DNA of 64,000 nucleotides from Thalassoglobus sp. JC818 (GCF_040717535.1 NZ_JBFEFI010000002.1:1-64000), one strand, 5' to 3'; shown: positions 45,270 to 54,863, counted from the stretch's first letter. Translations and numbers: made by a program. The notes: a model not told the origin generated them from the letters alone.

Positions 45270-46874
45270 TCACTGCTGCTGAACTGCTGCGAGGTAGTCG
45301 ACCAGCGTATTCAAGTTCTTCATAAATGTCTTAGTGGAAATCACTCTCGTTGCCCGCTTGGCAACAAACGACTTTGACGGAGATCCATCCTTGTCTTCAA
45401 CTGGCACTCCGGTAGATGTGAATTTGTCCGCGTTTCTCATCGCTCCGTCTTCGACCCAAGCACCTCGATTGTCTTGCGCATCAACGACTTTCTGAACCTC
45501 TGCAATCAACTTGTCGGTCAGTTCAACGGCTCTCGGACTTGCCACCAAATTTCGACTCTGAGGTGTTTGCCTCGAAAGCCTTTCCGCTCGTGATTCGATT
45601 CGGTCGAGCTTGGAGCTTACTTTGAATCCATAGTGAGTTGGTAAATCATCATCTGTATAGACGAGCTCATAATCACGCGTGAAGTAGAGCGGTTTGTTAG
45701 AACCGATCTCATAAAAGCGCGCTAGCTGACCGTCAGAGAGTTCCAGCGACCGATAAAACTCAATCGCTCGCGAAACTGGTTGAATAAACTTCTCTTCGCC
45801 TGTCTGTTCATACAAAGTGAGGAGAGTATCCAGAACTCCCTGAGACTCACCTCCGGTCAAAGCGGGGGGTTCGAACTTCCTGGCCCAAACAGGTTCCATT
45901 TCGTGATTGTATTGCTGCGCCCAACCCGGTTGTGGTTCGGGGAGTTGAGCGAGTAACAGAAAGTCACCCCCATCGATTGCTGACTGTCGCCATTGATCAT
46001 CTTCATAAATCGCATGCGCGAGAAGCATCATCTGAATGACATCGCAAATCGTGTTGTCGTTAAGCGTGTAGAAGTATCGATATGTGGCAGGCTTGTATTC
46101 ACGCTCCCATGACTTCGGAAACTTTGCTCTTACAACTGGAAACTCCGACGGATCGGGAAACTCGTCGTACTGCTGTGGCCAGGCTCCGTTGGGGTACTGA
46201 GCTTTTCTGAAAGAATCCAAAGCATATTGGGCCGCCTCGTGGATTCTCTCGTTCGAAAACTCCAGCTCCTTATCGACAAGCATGAGAAAGGTCAGGCAAG
46301 CCTGGGACTTTCCGTCGTCGAGTGTCGTTCGATTGAAACGTCTCTCGGGATTGCTTCGATGATCGACCCGGTAGGCGTAGTTTGGTCGCAGAAGGGGATC
46401 GAACTCCATGTTGTTCGCCCATCCACCGGTCTCGAGTTGAGTACGGACGAGCGCATCCGCGACCTCCAGCATCGCATCCCGCAGAATCGGATTGCGAGTC
46501 TTTTGGTATCCTTGTAAATAAGCCATCCCGACAGCTGGCGTGCCGGGAACTTCCACCCAAGCTTCACGTGGGCCGACGGCATTCTCGCCTTCTCGCTGAC
46601 TCAGGTCATCACTGACCTGATAAACGTAGCCGCCACTCACTCCGACTTTTTCGCGAAAGAATCGCACTGCTCGGTAGAGTGAATGCTCCACTCGTTCCGT
46701 TGATAACTCGTCCTGGGCCTGGCTGACAGATTGCGGAATCACAGCGAGGCTGAGAATCGCGAGGAACACTCTGACAAACTGACGTCTCGCTGTCTCATTG
46801 CGACGGAGCGAACACCTGGACGACGAGTTCGGTAACTGAGAAGAAATCGAGCCGATGAGCGATTGGCTGGCCAT
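45270..46874 (-). CDS. Secreted pectate lyase (PL10-like)
   Basis: The product from the ATG at 46874 has about 534 residues; an in-frame GTG at 46904 is also possible. A basic N-terminal region leads to the export helix FVRVFLAILSLAVIPQSVSQ, preceded by Arg-Arg. The mature part has the all-alpha barrel pattern of pectic acid lyases (PF09492): ETGGWANNMEFDP, FRKAQYPNGAWPQQY, TLNDNTICDVIQMMLLAHAI, QPGWAQQYNHEMEPVWARKF and EPPALTGGESQGVLDTLLTL. Such enzymes cleave polygalacturonate by beta elimination. The C-terminal 120 residues (FTRDYELVYTDDDLPTHYGF onward) are also typical of planctomycete members. It suggests use of plant or algal polyuronides. Confidence 0.85.
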   Translation of the reverse strand: MASQSLIGSISSQLPNSSSRCSLRRNETARRQFVRVFLAILSLAVIPQSVSQAQDELSTERVEHSLYRAVRFFREKVGVSGGYVYQVSDDLSQREGENAVGPREAWVEVPGTPAVGMAYLQGYQKTRNPILRDAMLEVADALVRTQLETGGWANNMEFDPLLRPNYAYRVDHRSNPERRFNRTTLDDGKSQACLTFLMLVDKELEFSNERIHEAAQYALDSFRKAQYPNGAWPQQYDEFPDPSEFPVVRAKFPKSWEREYKPATYRYFYTLNDNTICDVIQMMLLAHAIYEDDQWRQSAIDGGDFLLLAQLPEPQPGWAQQYNHEMEPVWARKFEPPALTGGESQGVLDTLLTLYEQTGEEKFIQPVSRAIEFYRSLELSDGQLARFYEIGSNKPLYFTRDYELVYTDDDLPTHYGFKVSSKLDRIESRAERLSRQTPQSRNLVASPRAVELTDKLIAEVQKVVDAQDNRGAWVEDGAMRNADKFTSTGVPVEDKDGSPSKSFVAKRATRVISTKTFMKNLNTLVDYLAAVQQQ

Positions 46875-47017
46875 AGTTTGAAGATCCCTGCTGAATACGA
46901 TCACGAACCGCAGAAGCTCTTCCCAGTTTTACAGCATTCGAAAAACTTTTCCCTCCTGAGGGCGATATTTTTGTTCAGCAGGCACAACAAGAACCGGAGA
47001 TCAGCGACGCCAGAGGC

Positions 47018-50000
47018 TTATTCGACAGTGACCGTCATCACTGCTTCTCGACTGTAAGCAGGTTCGCCGCTGTCCGTCACTCGAATCACCAACTCGTAGA
47101 CTCCGCTGCTGCGAATCGAACGTTTACTTCGCACAGTGAGTTCACCGGTCTCTGTATTCAATTGAAATTTCTTCGAGTTCCCGGAGATGAGCTCGTAAGT
47201 CAATTGCTGATTGGGTTGCGCATCTTCGGCGTCAATGATTCCGATGAGCGTTCCGGTCGGGCTCTTCTTCTCAACGCTGAAGGATTGATCGAAGAGCACC
47301 GGCGGAGAATTGATCGGAACTTCCGTCACCATGATAGAGAGGCTGGCCCAAGCATCGTCGGACCACCCCATCCCAACTTCATCAACGACGACAGACACGT
47401 CGAGCCGCGGATTCGTCAGACGATTCAATGTCACACCAGCTTTTAGAAACAGCTGGCCATTCGAGATTTCGAACAACTCTGCATCAACTCCATCCAAAGT
47501 GAATTGATACGAACCGAGCGCATCGCCAAGGACACGCAGATCGGCAACTCTGTATGGCTGCGCGGTGTCGAGAGTCTCCGCGATTGTTTGGACGGGTCGA
47601 TCAAGTTCCAGCCCGGTCAATAGTTCGTCGACATTTCCAACTGCGAGATTAAACGGTGTGGAACTGCCTGCTTCATTTGAGAGAGAAGGATCGGTCACGG
47701 TGATTGACCCACTGAGCAAAGGGGTCGTTTCGAAATCAAACGGAGAGCCAGCTTTGAGGTAGAGTCGGTTTCCTTCGATTTCAAACAGAGATGCGTGAGG
47801 TCCGTCGATGGCGAGCTCATTCGTGCCGACTCCATCGTCGACGACCGAAATCTCTGCGATCGCAATTCTTCCCGGACGTGAGGCATTTTCGTCAATCGAA
47901 GTGATCAGTGGATTCAACTCGACAAACCCGATGGTGTTAGTTTTCACGATCTGAATTGTGATCGTCGCTTCGGAAGAGAGCGAAGGGTCTCCATTGTCTG
48001 TCACTCGTACGATGACTTCGTGGGTGCGAATGGATCGCACAGACTTTCGCCGTGCGACTGTCAGTTCGCCCGTTTCGCTATTGATTGCGAAGGCTCGTGA
48101 ATCTGTCGCAGAGGCAATCGAATAGGTCAACGTTTGATCGGGATTCGAATCCGTCGCAGCAACAGTTCCGACGACTGTTCCGTTCACCTGATTGCGAACC
48201 ATGCCGATCGACTGGTCCGAGACAATCGGCGCCTGATTCGCTTCACGGACAAGAACTTCAAATTCCCGCGTCATCGTGAGATTGTCATCAACAGTCTCAA
48301 GATTTCCGTCGAGTCCTCCATCTTCCACCGTCACTGTGACAATCGTGGTTCCGGTTTGTCCTCCCACCGGCGTCAATGTCATCAAGGCTTCTGAGGAACC
48401 GGGTTGATAGTCGATTTGCGGATGTGCGATCAGCTCAGGTCTTTGACTGACCGCTGTGATCCGGATCGGTTGCGTTTCCCCGAAGCCGGCCGAAATACCA
48501 GTCAACGTGCGGGTTACCGGTAGGGAGTCTGAGTAGAGCTGGATCTGTGGAATGCTGTGCAGCGTGGGCGAGTTGTTGAACTCTGCCGACTGAGCAGCAA
48601 CGGTCCCGCGAATCAGATACTGACCGAGACTGACTCCAGCTGCATAACCTTGCGGAGGGTTTTGCGCCCAGTCACCGTATCCAACGCCCTCAATGGAGAC
48701 GAAGTACGTTCCCGCCGCGAGCGTAGTCCGAAGCTGCGCGCTGAGATCATGTGCTGGATTCGAAGACAAAATCAGTGTCCCCGTCGAGTCATACAGCTTC
48801 GCCAGGACATCGAGATTGCTGCCTTGCGAGAAAGAGGAGGACATATATGCCTGAGTGTACGATCCGCCCTGAGACCGGATAAATGCCTCAGTAAAATATG
48901 TATCGATTGTCAGGTCGATCGCTCCTCCCGAAGTGGAGAAGGAAAACCAGTCGTTGTCATCGGCCATCTCGATACGGCCGAAACCCTGAAGCTCTGACTG
49001 CTCATCCGCCGTGTCAATCACGGTCAGCGATGTCGCTCCCTGAATTCCACTCTCGTGATCGTCAGGTCGAAATCCAAAACCGTTCTGCGACGTAATGACC
49101 GCAAAGTCGTCCGGTCCTGACCCATAGTTGGCGTTCGCCGATCCGTTACTCGTATCGTGATAGTGTCCAGTATCCCAAGTCGTCACGTTGCTGTAGTACC
49201 CGCTCCCCATGATCGGGCCCCAACCTGTGGTCCCTGATCCGTGGCCGTCGTAATACTCCTCCGAAGATGTTCCATCATGAGACAGCCCGAGCGCGTGACC
49301 GACTTCGTGTGAAGCTGCTGCTGAGACTCCAATTTCAGTCGTGTTGAAAACGAACACCGGCTCGTCAGCTGAATCATTGAAGCTGTTGATGTACGCAAAA
49401 CCACCGCAGCCGCAATCATCCCATTTGTCAGGAGTGATGACGACTCGAATTCCCCATTGAGTATCGCCCGAACCGTTCTTTCGGAGTGCTTCCTCACCGG
49501 GATCTTCAGTCGTGACGTTGACGGCGAAGGGAGCGAAGTCTTCAGCCACGCGTTCCCAGATTCGCTGAATCCTCCGCAGCTCATTCGGCGTAAACGTTGC
49601 CCCGTTTCCATCAGGGTCATACGCAGATGAAACGATCGACGAAATTCCGCTGGAAGAATTCCAGGTTGTCCCCTGAGTCACATGCCCGTCGAAGTCGAGA
49701 TAGATCGTGTGATCAGCTTCCGGCAAGCTGTGAAGTGAAAAGGTTTGATTGAGCAGTACATAGCTGAGCTGTTCAACAGGAGTCTCGACGGACGACTCCA
49801 GCAACTCGATCGGTTCTGGCGGTTCGTTGATCCGTTCCCCACCGTGCTCATCGAAAATTCCGGAGTGCGTTTCGTCATGGTGGTCAGTGTGATGATCGTC
49901 GTGATCCGCGTCCGACTGAGAATGTGACGGCGCTCGCACGACCGCCATCATCGGCTTTGGGATACCACGTGTGGAAGAGAGAAGAACGCGATCTTCGAGA

Positions 50001-50071
50001 GACTCGACTTGCAACTGTGAACGAGTCCGTCGGCGACTCTCCTGCCTCCAGGTCCAGAGCAATCGAAACAT
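47018..50071 (-). CDS. Large extracellular metalloprotease with cadherin-like repeats
   Basis: The 1017-residue product begins with a basic segment and VESLEDRVLLSS, a variant of the LEPR-XLL motif that marks planctomycete surface proteins. Residues 130-330 form a metzincin-like domain with the zinc motif HEVGHALGLSHD near 254 and a Met-turn-like PIMGSGYY downstream. A pre-peptidase-like beta domain follows (MADDNDWFSFSTSGGAIDLT). Then come cadherin-type repeats (NQAPIVSDQSIGMVRNQVNG, VAATDSNPDQTLTYSI, TGELTVARRKSVRS), with a second copy at the very end (TGELTVRSKRSIRSSG). Calcium binding and surface attachment are likely. The complete catalytic site argues for an active protease; its target is unknown. 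Confidence 0.85.
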   Translation of the reverse strand: MFRLLWTWRQESRRRTRSQLQVESLEDRVLLSSTRGIPKPMMAVVRAPSHSQSDADHDDHHTDHHDETHSGIFDEHGGERINEPPEPIELLESSVETPVEQLSYVLLNQTFSLHSLPEADHTIYLDFDGHVTQGTTWNSSSGISSIVSSAYDPDGNGATFTPNELRRIQRIWERVAEDFAPFAVNVTTEDPGEEALRKNGSGDTQWGIRVVITPDKWDDCGCGGFAYINSFNDSADEPVFVFNTTEIGVSAAASHEVGHALGLSHDGTSSEEYYDGHGSGTTGWGPIMGSGYYSNVTTWDTGHYHDTSNGSANANYGSGPDDFAVITSQNGFGFRPDDHESGIQGATSLTVIDTADEQSELQGFGRIEMADDNDWFSFSTSGGAIDLTIDTYFTEAFIRSQGGSYTQAYMSSSFSQGSNLDVLAKLYDSTGTLILSSNPAHDLSAQLRTTLAAGTYFVSIEGVGYGDWAQNPPQGYAAGVSLGQYLIRGTVAAQSAEFNNSPTLHSIPQIQLYSDSLPVTRTLTGISAGFGETQPIRITAVSQRPELIAHPQIDYQPGSSEALMTLTPVGGQTGTTIVTVTVEDGGLDGNLETVDDNLTMTREFEVLVREANQAPIVSDQSIGMVRNQVNGTVVGTVAATDSNPDQTLTYSIASATDSRAFAINSETGELTVARRKSVRSIRTHEVIVRVTDNGDPSLSSEATITIQIVKTNTIGFVELNPLITSIDENASRPGRIAIAEISVVDDGVGTNELAIDGPHASLFEIEGNRLYLKAGSPFDFETTPLLSGSITVTDPSLSNEAGSSTPFNLAVGNVDELLTGLELDRPVQTIAETLDTAQPYRVADLRVLGDALGSYQFTLDGVDAELFEISNGQLFLKAGVTLNRLTNPRLDVSVVVDEVGMGWSDDAWASLSIMVTEVPINSPPVLFDQSFSVEKKSPTGTLIGIIDAEDAQPNQQLTYELISGNSKKFQLNTETGELTVRSKRSIRSSGVYELVIRVTDSGEPAYSREAVMTVTVE

Positions 50072-50344
50072 TTCAAACTCTCAGTTGAATCCGGTTCTCA
50101 AAAGCTAGCTCGACCGTCTACTTCGCGAGGGGCAAAACAGACGATTTCCTTAGATTCATCGTCAGAGCCCCACCCGTCAGTATGGGCCATTCGGGAAGAA
50201 CCGGCACATTCGAAACCGGGCAATCAGCGCAGCCAGCACAACCGGAATAAACAGTTCTGTGCAGCTGAATTGGCATTTGGAAGTGGAAGAGTTATCGTCT
50301 CTAAACGGAAATCTTTTAGGACGATCGATCACGGGTACTTGGAC

Positions 50345-51211
50345 ATGCGCGATTTTGAGTACGAAGCCCCGCAATCACTTGATGGAGCCATCCAGCTTCT
50401 CAATCAGGAACGAGTGAAACCGCTGGCGGGCGGAACGGACTTGATCGATCACATTCGAATCGGACGGATCGAAACCGATCTAGTTGTCGACATCAAGAAG
50501 ATTCCAGAACTCAATGTTCTCGAAGTGAACGCAGACGGAATGCGACTCGGTGCGGCGGTTTCTTGTCGTCGGATCACGCAAACTGCCGAAGTGAAGAAAC
50601 TGTACCCGGCGATCCACGATGTCTGCTCAATCATCGGGGGAATTCAAATTCAGTCGCGAGCCAGCGTCGGCGGGAATTTGTGTACTTCCGGTGCAGCTGC
50701 AGACTCAACGCCAGCACTCATTGCACTGAGAGCCACTTGCGTCATCGCCGGACCAAATGGAGAGAGACAGGTTCCCGTCGAAGACTTCTGCACAGGTCCT
50801 GCAGCGAATGTTCTCAAGCAGGGCGAATTACTCGTCGAGTTGAGATTTCCTCCAGCTGCTCAGAACTCATCCAGCCATTATCGACGCTTCATTCCCCGTT
50901 ATGAAATGGACATCGCTGTCGTGGGTGTTGGAACTGCTCTGACACTGGATGAATCACAATCGGTCATCAAAGCTGCTCGCGTCGGACTGGGCGCCGTTGC
51001 TCCAAAGCCATTTCTCGCGAACAAAGTCTCCGAATTCCTGATCGATCAACCAGTCAACGAAGAGACCTTCGCTGAAGCTGGCAACATCGCTCGAACGTTG
51101 GTCTCGCCGATTGATGACCATCGCGGAACAATCGAATTTCGGACTCACGTGACCGGTGTTCTTGTCCAGCGGGTTCTCGCCGAAACATCACAGCGAATCC
51201 AGCAATCGTAG
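50345..51211 (+). CDS. FAD-binding subunit of a molybdenum hydroxylase (CoxM/XdhB-like)
   Basis: The product from the ATG at 50345 has 288 residues and is a complete FAD-binding domain of the xanthine dehydrogenase family: MRDFEYEAPQSLDGAIQLLN, KPLAGGTDLIDHIRIG for the pyrophosphate, SRASVGGNLCTSGAAADSTP for FAD, and the CO-dehydrogenase flavoprotein C-terminal domain from about 175. It should pass electrons from the 2Fe-2S subunit to an acceptor. A longer frame from 50270 starts inside the leader and has no family match. The 2Fe-2S gene follows by 52 nt, but no molybdopterin-binding large subunit is present before or after. Confidence 0.92.
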   Translation: MRDFEYEAPQSLDGAIQLLNQERVKPLAGGTDLIDHIRIGRIETDLVVDIKKIPELNVLEVNADGMRLGAAVSCRRITQTAEVKKLYPAIHDVCSIIGGIQIQSRASVGGNLCTSGAAADSTPALIALRATCVIAGPNGERQVPVEDFCTGPAANVLKQGELLVELRFPPAAQNSSSHYRRFIPRYEMDIAVVGVGTALTLDESQSVIKAARVGLGAVAPKPFLANKVSEFLIDQPVNEETFAEAGNIARTLVSPIDDHRGTIEFRTHVTGVLVQRVLAETSQRIQQS

Positions 51212-51263
51212 AGAAGTTGACTCCCATTCGATTTTGAACTTACTTCCCGGAAAGCTCTCGACA

Positions 51264-51764
51264 ATGGCCAAACAACGAGTCGTCTCCACCACGATCAACG
51301 GCGAATCCAAATCGTTCTTGTGCGAACCGAGACAGACCCTGCTGGAAGTCCTTCGCGATTCTCTCGATATGACAGGGACCAAAGAAGGCTGCAGCAACGG
51401 AAACTGTGGGGCCTGCACAGTGTTGCTCGATGGGAAGCCTGTGACCAGTTGCCTCGTGCTCGCCGTTGAATGCGAAGGCTCTGAAATCGAAACGATCGAA
51501 GGGATCGCTGATCAGGACGGATTGTCACCGATCCAGTCTGCATTCCTTGAAAACGCTGCCCTGCAGTGTGGGATCTGCACCCCCGGTTTCATCATGTCTT
51601 CGAAAGCACTACTGCGAGACAATCCGAATCCAACTGAAGAAGAAATTCGCTTCTATCTGGCAGGCAATCTCTGTCGCTGCACCGGGTACGACAAGATCAT
51701 CGATGCCGTCCAGGATGCTGCGACGCGACAATCAACCTCCTGCCAGACCACAAAAAGTTCTTGA
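51264..51764 (+). CDS. 2Fe-2S subunit of a molybdenum hydroxylase (CoxS/XdhC-like)
   Basis: The 166-residue product has both iron-sulfur sites of the family. The plant-ferredoxin-type site reads GCSNGNCGACTVLLDG with a fourth Cys in PVTSCLVL. The helical-domain site reads LQCGICTPGFIMSSKALL with GNLCRCTGYDKIIDAV. It should shuttle electrons between the molybdenum cofactor and the FAD subunit encoded just upstream. The ATG at 51264 is chosen because the frame before it overlaps the FAD gene and has no match. All eight cluster cysteines are intact, so it looks functional despite the missing large-subunit gene. Confidence 0.94.
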   Translation: MAKQRVVSTTINGESKSFLCEPRQTLLEVLRDSLDMTGTKEGCSNGNCGACTVLLDGKPVTSCLVLAVECEGSEIETIEGIADQDGLSPIQSAFLENAALQCGICTPGFIMSSKALLRDNPNPTEEEIRFYLAGNLCRCTGYDKIIDAVQDAATRQSTSCQTTKSS

Positions 51765-51901
51765 CGGAAGTCCACAACCTGAGGACATTGAAAACATTCG
51801 TAGCGGCTCGGGCAAAGAGTTGAGTTCACTACGAAGCTGCTTTGATATTGGAGATTCACTTCAGAGAGTTGTACCAAGAAAGAGAAATTGAAAGCGGGCC
51901 C

Positions 51902-52444
51902 ATGGCTAAGAAACGAGCGAGCCAAAATCCGGTGAAGTACTACGACTTCGAATTCATCGGTACGAACGTCAACGACCCGGCAGGTCGAATCTACAGCAGC
52001 AAAGATGCTTACCCGCGTTTCGTGAAAGATCTCGCCGAGATTTCGAACTTCGTCTTCGAGTTCTCGATTGCCAGCGATCATCTTCCTCGCCGAGTCGCAA
52101 TCGTCACTCATGGAAGCACCGACGGGTTCTGGGTAGGGCAGGATTATGTCTCAATGGAGACGATTCAAAATCACTCTGAATCGTTCGGGCAACTCGGCCT
52201 GCTTATGCTACCGGGTATTGCCACTCTGGAGTTGTATTCGTGTCGAGTCGGGAGAAATCGAGCACTCTTGCGAAGGATTTCGTCCCTGTTGCGTGGCACG
52301 CCTGTGATTGCTTACGAAGAAGCCCAACCCGCCAGCGGAGAGAGTTCTGGTCGAAGAATTCGATGCAAGCTCGATCGCTGCGGAACTCGCGAGGGAGCCC
52401 CTCGGAGACGCAGAAAAGGCAGCTCAAGACCTTTCGCGAATTGA
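51902..52444 (+). pseudogene. Caspase-like (DUF4347-like) ORF, apparently frame-disrupted
   Basis: From the ATG at 51902 the frame gives about 145 residues of protein-like sequence. It includes VAIVTHGSTDGFWVGQDYVS (His 70, Gly 71) and IATLELYSCRVGRNRALLRR (Cys 114). A hydrophobic strand ending in His-Gly and a later strand ending in Ser-Cys is the catalytic layout of clan CD (caspase-like) folds, for example DUF4347. After PVIAYEEAQPASGE the frame turns into an Arg-rich tail ending at 52444. Meanwhile frame +1 continues with VLVEEFDASSIAAELAREPL and GDAEKAAQDLSRIDLSSIDA to about 52541. This suggests a 1-nt insertion near 52330-52345 (mutation, sequencing error or programmed shift). A second shift near 52475 may add ILESFDAVIDSTLDSKAE. 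Confidence 0.5.
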
Positions 52445-52693
52445 TTTGTCATCGATCGACGCAGATTGTCCCCACTTCGATTCTCGAGAGTTTCGATGCG
52501 GTCATCGATTCAACTCTCGACTCGAAAGCCGAATCGGGTAAACTTTGCTTCTGCTCGCTCAGGGAGTTATTTCCTTCATCAGTGTGCCGCGAGCCCCAAG
52601 AAAGTGGTCCGAGCGAATTCATTCAATCGAGTGCACACAACAAAGGTTCAAGCACTCGAGCCGATCTGAGACAACCTTTAGAACATTTTCAAA

Positions 52694-52783
52694 TTTGGTT
52701 TGCACTGACTCGCACGAACAAGCTCAACTCTTCAATTGAGCGAGAACGAGCAAGCGAGTGCACAGGGAAGAGCAACTTGCTCT
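52694..52783 (+). repeat. Dispersed ~90-bp repeat, copy 2
   Basis: It starts TTTGGTTTGCACTGACTCG and ends GAGCAACTTGCTCT. The last 30 nt differ from copy 1 at one position, the first 23 nt differ at two, and the centre is unrelated. It lies in the leader of recJ; its end is 17 nt before the ATG at 52801 and its orientation matches the gene. Confidence 0.85.
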
Positions 52784-52800
52784 AGAGAGTTCAAAGTTCG

Positions 52801-54570
52801 ATGCCGAAACAGTGGAGGTTTGCGTCGCACGACCAGGCAATTGTTGGCCGTCTCGCTGAAGAGATGTCCTGTTCTCCCCTCCTTGCACAGGTGCTGGCTG
52901 CGCGGGGAGTCACAACGAAGAATCAGGCAGACTCCCTGTATTCAACAAAGATGACGGACCTGCATGATCCGGGTTTGCTGCCGGGAGTTTCTGAAGCAGC
53001 CGACCGGGTCGTCAGCGCGATCAACGCGAAACGTCGAATCACGATCTACGGAGATTACGACGTCGATGGAGTGACAGCGACAAGTATCCTCTGGCACTGT
53101 CTCAAACTCGCAGGCGCTCAAGTCGACTACTACATTCCATGTCGACTCGAAGAAGGTTACGGACTCAACCTGGAAGCGATTCAAACCCTCTACGACGAAG
53201 ATCCCGAGCGGCTCGTGATCACGGTCGATTGCGGAATCAGCAGCCTCGAGGAAGCGGCTCTTGCGAAGAGTCTGGGGCTGGAACTGATCATCACCGATCA
53301 CCATACGCTTGCGGATCAACTCCCAGCGGCAGCGACGAACGTTCACCCGCGACTCCCCGGAAGCGAATACCCATTCCCCGATCTTTGCGGGGCAGGTGTG
53401 GCTTTCAAGCTGGCCTGGGCGATCTGTCAGAAGCTGGGCGATGGAACAAAAGCTTCGCCAAGAATGCGTGAGTACCTGAAAGCTGCGGTTGGCCTCGCTG
53501 CGATGGGAACGGTGGCCGACGTAGTTCCTCTTGTCGGGGAGAACCGAATCCTCGTCCGCTACGGGTTGTCGACAATTGTTGAGAAGTCGATGACCGGGCT
53601 CGCCATGCTTCTCAAAGTCGCGGGTCTCGACAGCCAAAACGAACTCAGCGCGGAAGATATCGGCTTCGGACTGGCTCCTCGCATCAATGCGGCCGGTCGA
53701 CTTGGACAGGCTCGACTGGCTGTCGAATTATTGACCACCGAAAACCGACAGCGAGCGGCTCAACTCGCAGACTACGTCGATCAGCTGAACAAGAATCGGC
53801 AAACCGTCGAGCGAAAGATGTATCGCGAAGCCAAAGAGATGGTCGAAGAGAATCCGGATTGGCTCGAAACCGGAAGTCTGGTTCTGGCGAGCGAAGACTG
53901 GCACCCCGGGGTCATCGGAATCGTCGCTTCGCGAATCGCTGAAAAGTTCGAACGTCCAGCGGTCATGATCGCGATGAATTCCGAAACACGGATCGGGCAA
54001 GGTTCGGGACGATCATTCAACGGGTTCGATCTTCACTCCGGACTGTCACATTGTTCGGAGTACCTTGAGGCCTTCGGAGGCCACCGTGCCGCTGCCGGCC
54101 TACGCATCTCCGCCGATCGAATCGATGAATTTCGCGAGGTTTTTGGCAGATACGTATCGGAAAATCAATCTTCAGAATCGGAAGAACCTGAACTGGCTGT
54201 CGATGCTGAGATTTCGCTGCATGATCTGACCAACAAAGCAGTTAAGGAGCTTGATTGGCTCGGTCCATTCGGCCAAATGCACCGACGACCGATCTTTTCG
54301 AGCAGTCGGGTTGAGCTTGTCGAAGCCCCCGGAACGATGGGTGGAGGCGGGCGGCACCTTGCTCTGAAAGTCCGTGAAGGCAGCAAGATCATCCGTGCTG
54401 TTGCTTTCGGAAAAGGTGACTGGGCAGAAGAGATGGTCGAAGAAATCAACGGTCCATTTTCGATTTGCTTCTCGGCGAGTATCAATCGGTTTCGCGGCTA
54501 CGAAAACGTCGAACTGCAGCTCATCGACTGGAAACCATCCAGCAGTCAGGTTGCTTCCAAAGCTGTGTAA
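52801..54570 (+). CDS. recJ: Single-stranded-DNA-specific exonuclease RecJ
   Basis: The 589-residue product is a full-length RecJ, a 5'-3' exonuclease of recombination and mismatch repair. DHH-domain motifs are IYGDYDVDGVTATSILW near residue 80, ITVDCGISS, and LIITDHHTLADQLP near 165, followed by CGAGVAFKLAWAIC and AAMGTVADVVPLVGENR. The DHHA1 part has GFGLAPRINAAGRLGQARLA and SGRSFNGFDLHSGLSHC with AFGGHRAAAGL; an OB-type domain closes the chain. The ATG at 52801 gives the standard N-terminus. The dispersed repeat fills the space directly before it. Confidence 0.96.
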   Translation: MPKQWRFASHDQAIVGRLAEEMSCSPLLAQVLAARGVTTKNQADSLYSTKMTDLHDPGLLPGVSEAADRVVSAINAKRRITIYGDYDVDGVTATSILWHCLKLAGAQVDYYIPCRLEEGYGLNLEAIQTLYDEDPERLVITVDCGISSLEEAALAKSLGLELIITDHHTLADQLPAAATNVHPRLPGSEYPFPDLCGAGVAFKLAWAICQKLGDGTKASPRMREYLKAAVGLAAMGTVADVVPLVGENRILVRYGLSTIVEKSMTGLAMLLKVAGLDSQNELSAEDIGFGLAPRINAAGRLGQARLAVELLTTENRQRAAQLADYVDQLNKNRQTVERKMYREAKEMVEENPDWLETGSLVLASEDWHPGVIGIVASRIAEKFERPAVMIAMNSETRIGQGSGRSFNGFDLHSGLSHCSEYLEAFGGHRAAAGLRISADRIDEFREVFGRYVSENQSSESEEPELAVDAEISLHDLTNKAVKELDWLGPFGQMHRRPIFSSSRVELVEAPGTMGGGGRHLALKVREGSKIIRAVAFGKGDWAEEMVEEINGPFSICFSASINRFRGYENVELQLIDWKPSSSQVASKAV

Positions 54571-54863
54571 TGGAGTTGGCGAGTTCCATTCAAATTCGCA
54601 AGCGTCGACCAATCGATCGTCGAGAAAACTCTCTTCCATGTTGAATTGAAGATTGCACAGAGCGGCTTCTCTTCCCCTCTGCAATGAATTTTCACAAGCG
54701 TATTCTGCAAAAGGACTTACGCATCCATCTAACGAGTCGTTCGCGAGTTCTTTCTTGCGTAGGAGCCGCTGCTTATCGAGTTTCTCTGTGGGAATCACGA
54801 AAACTTCTCGAGTTCTATTGGGATCGAGACGACCGCGTGGCGTCTTAATGGTGCCGTGAGACG

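Noticed and set aside
52736-52954. Short frame running from repeat copy 2 into recJ
   Set aside because: It is made of the repeat followed by recJ sequence in the wrong frame.
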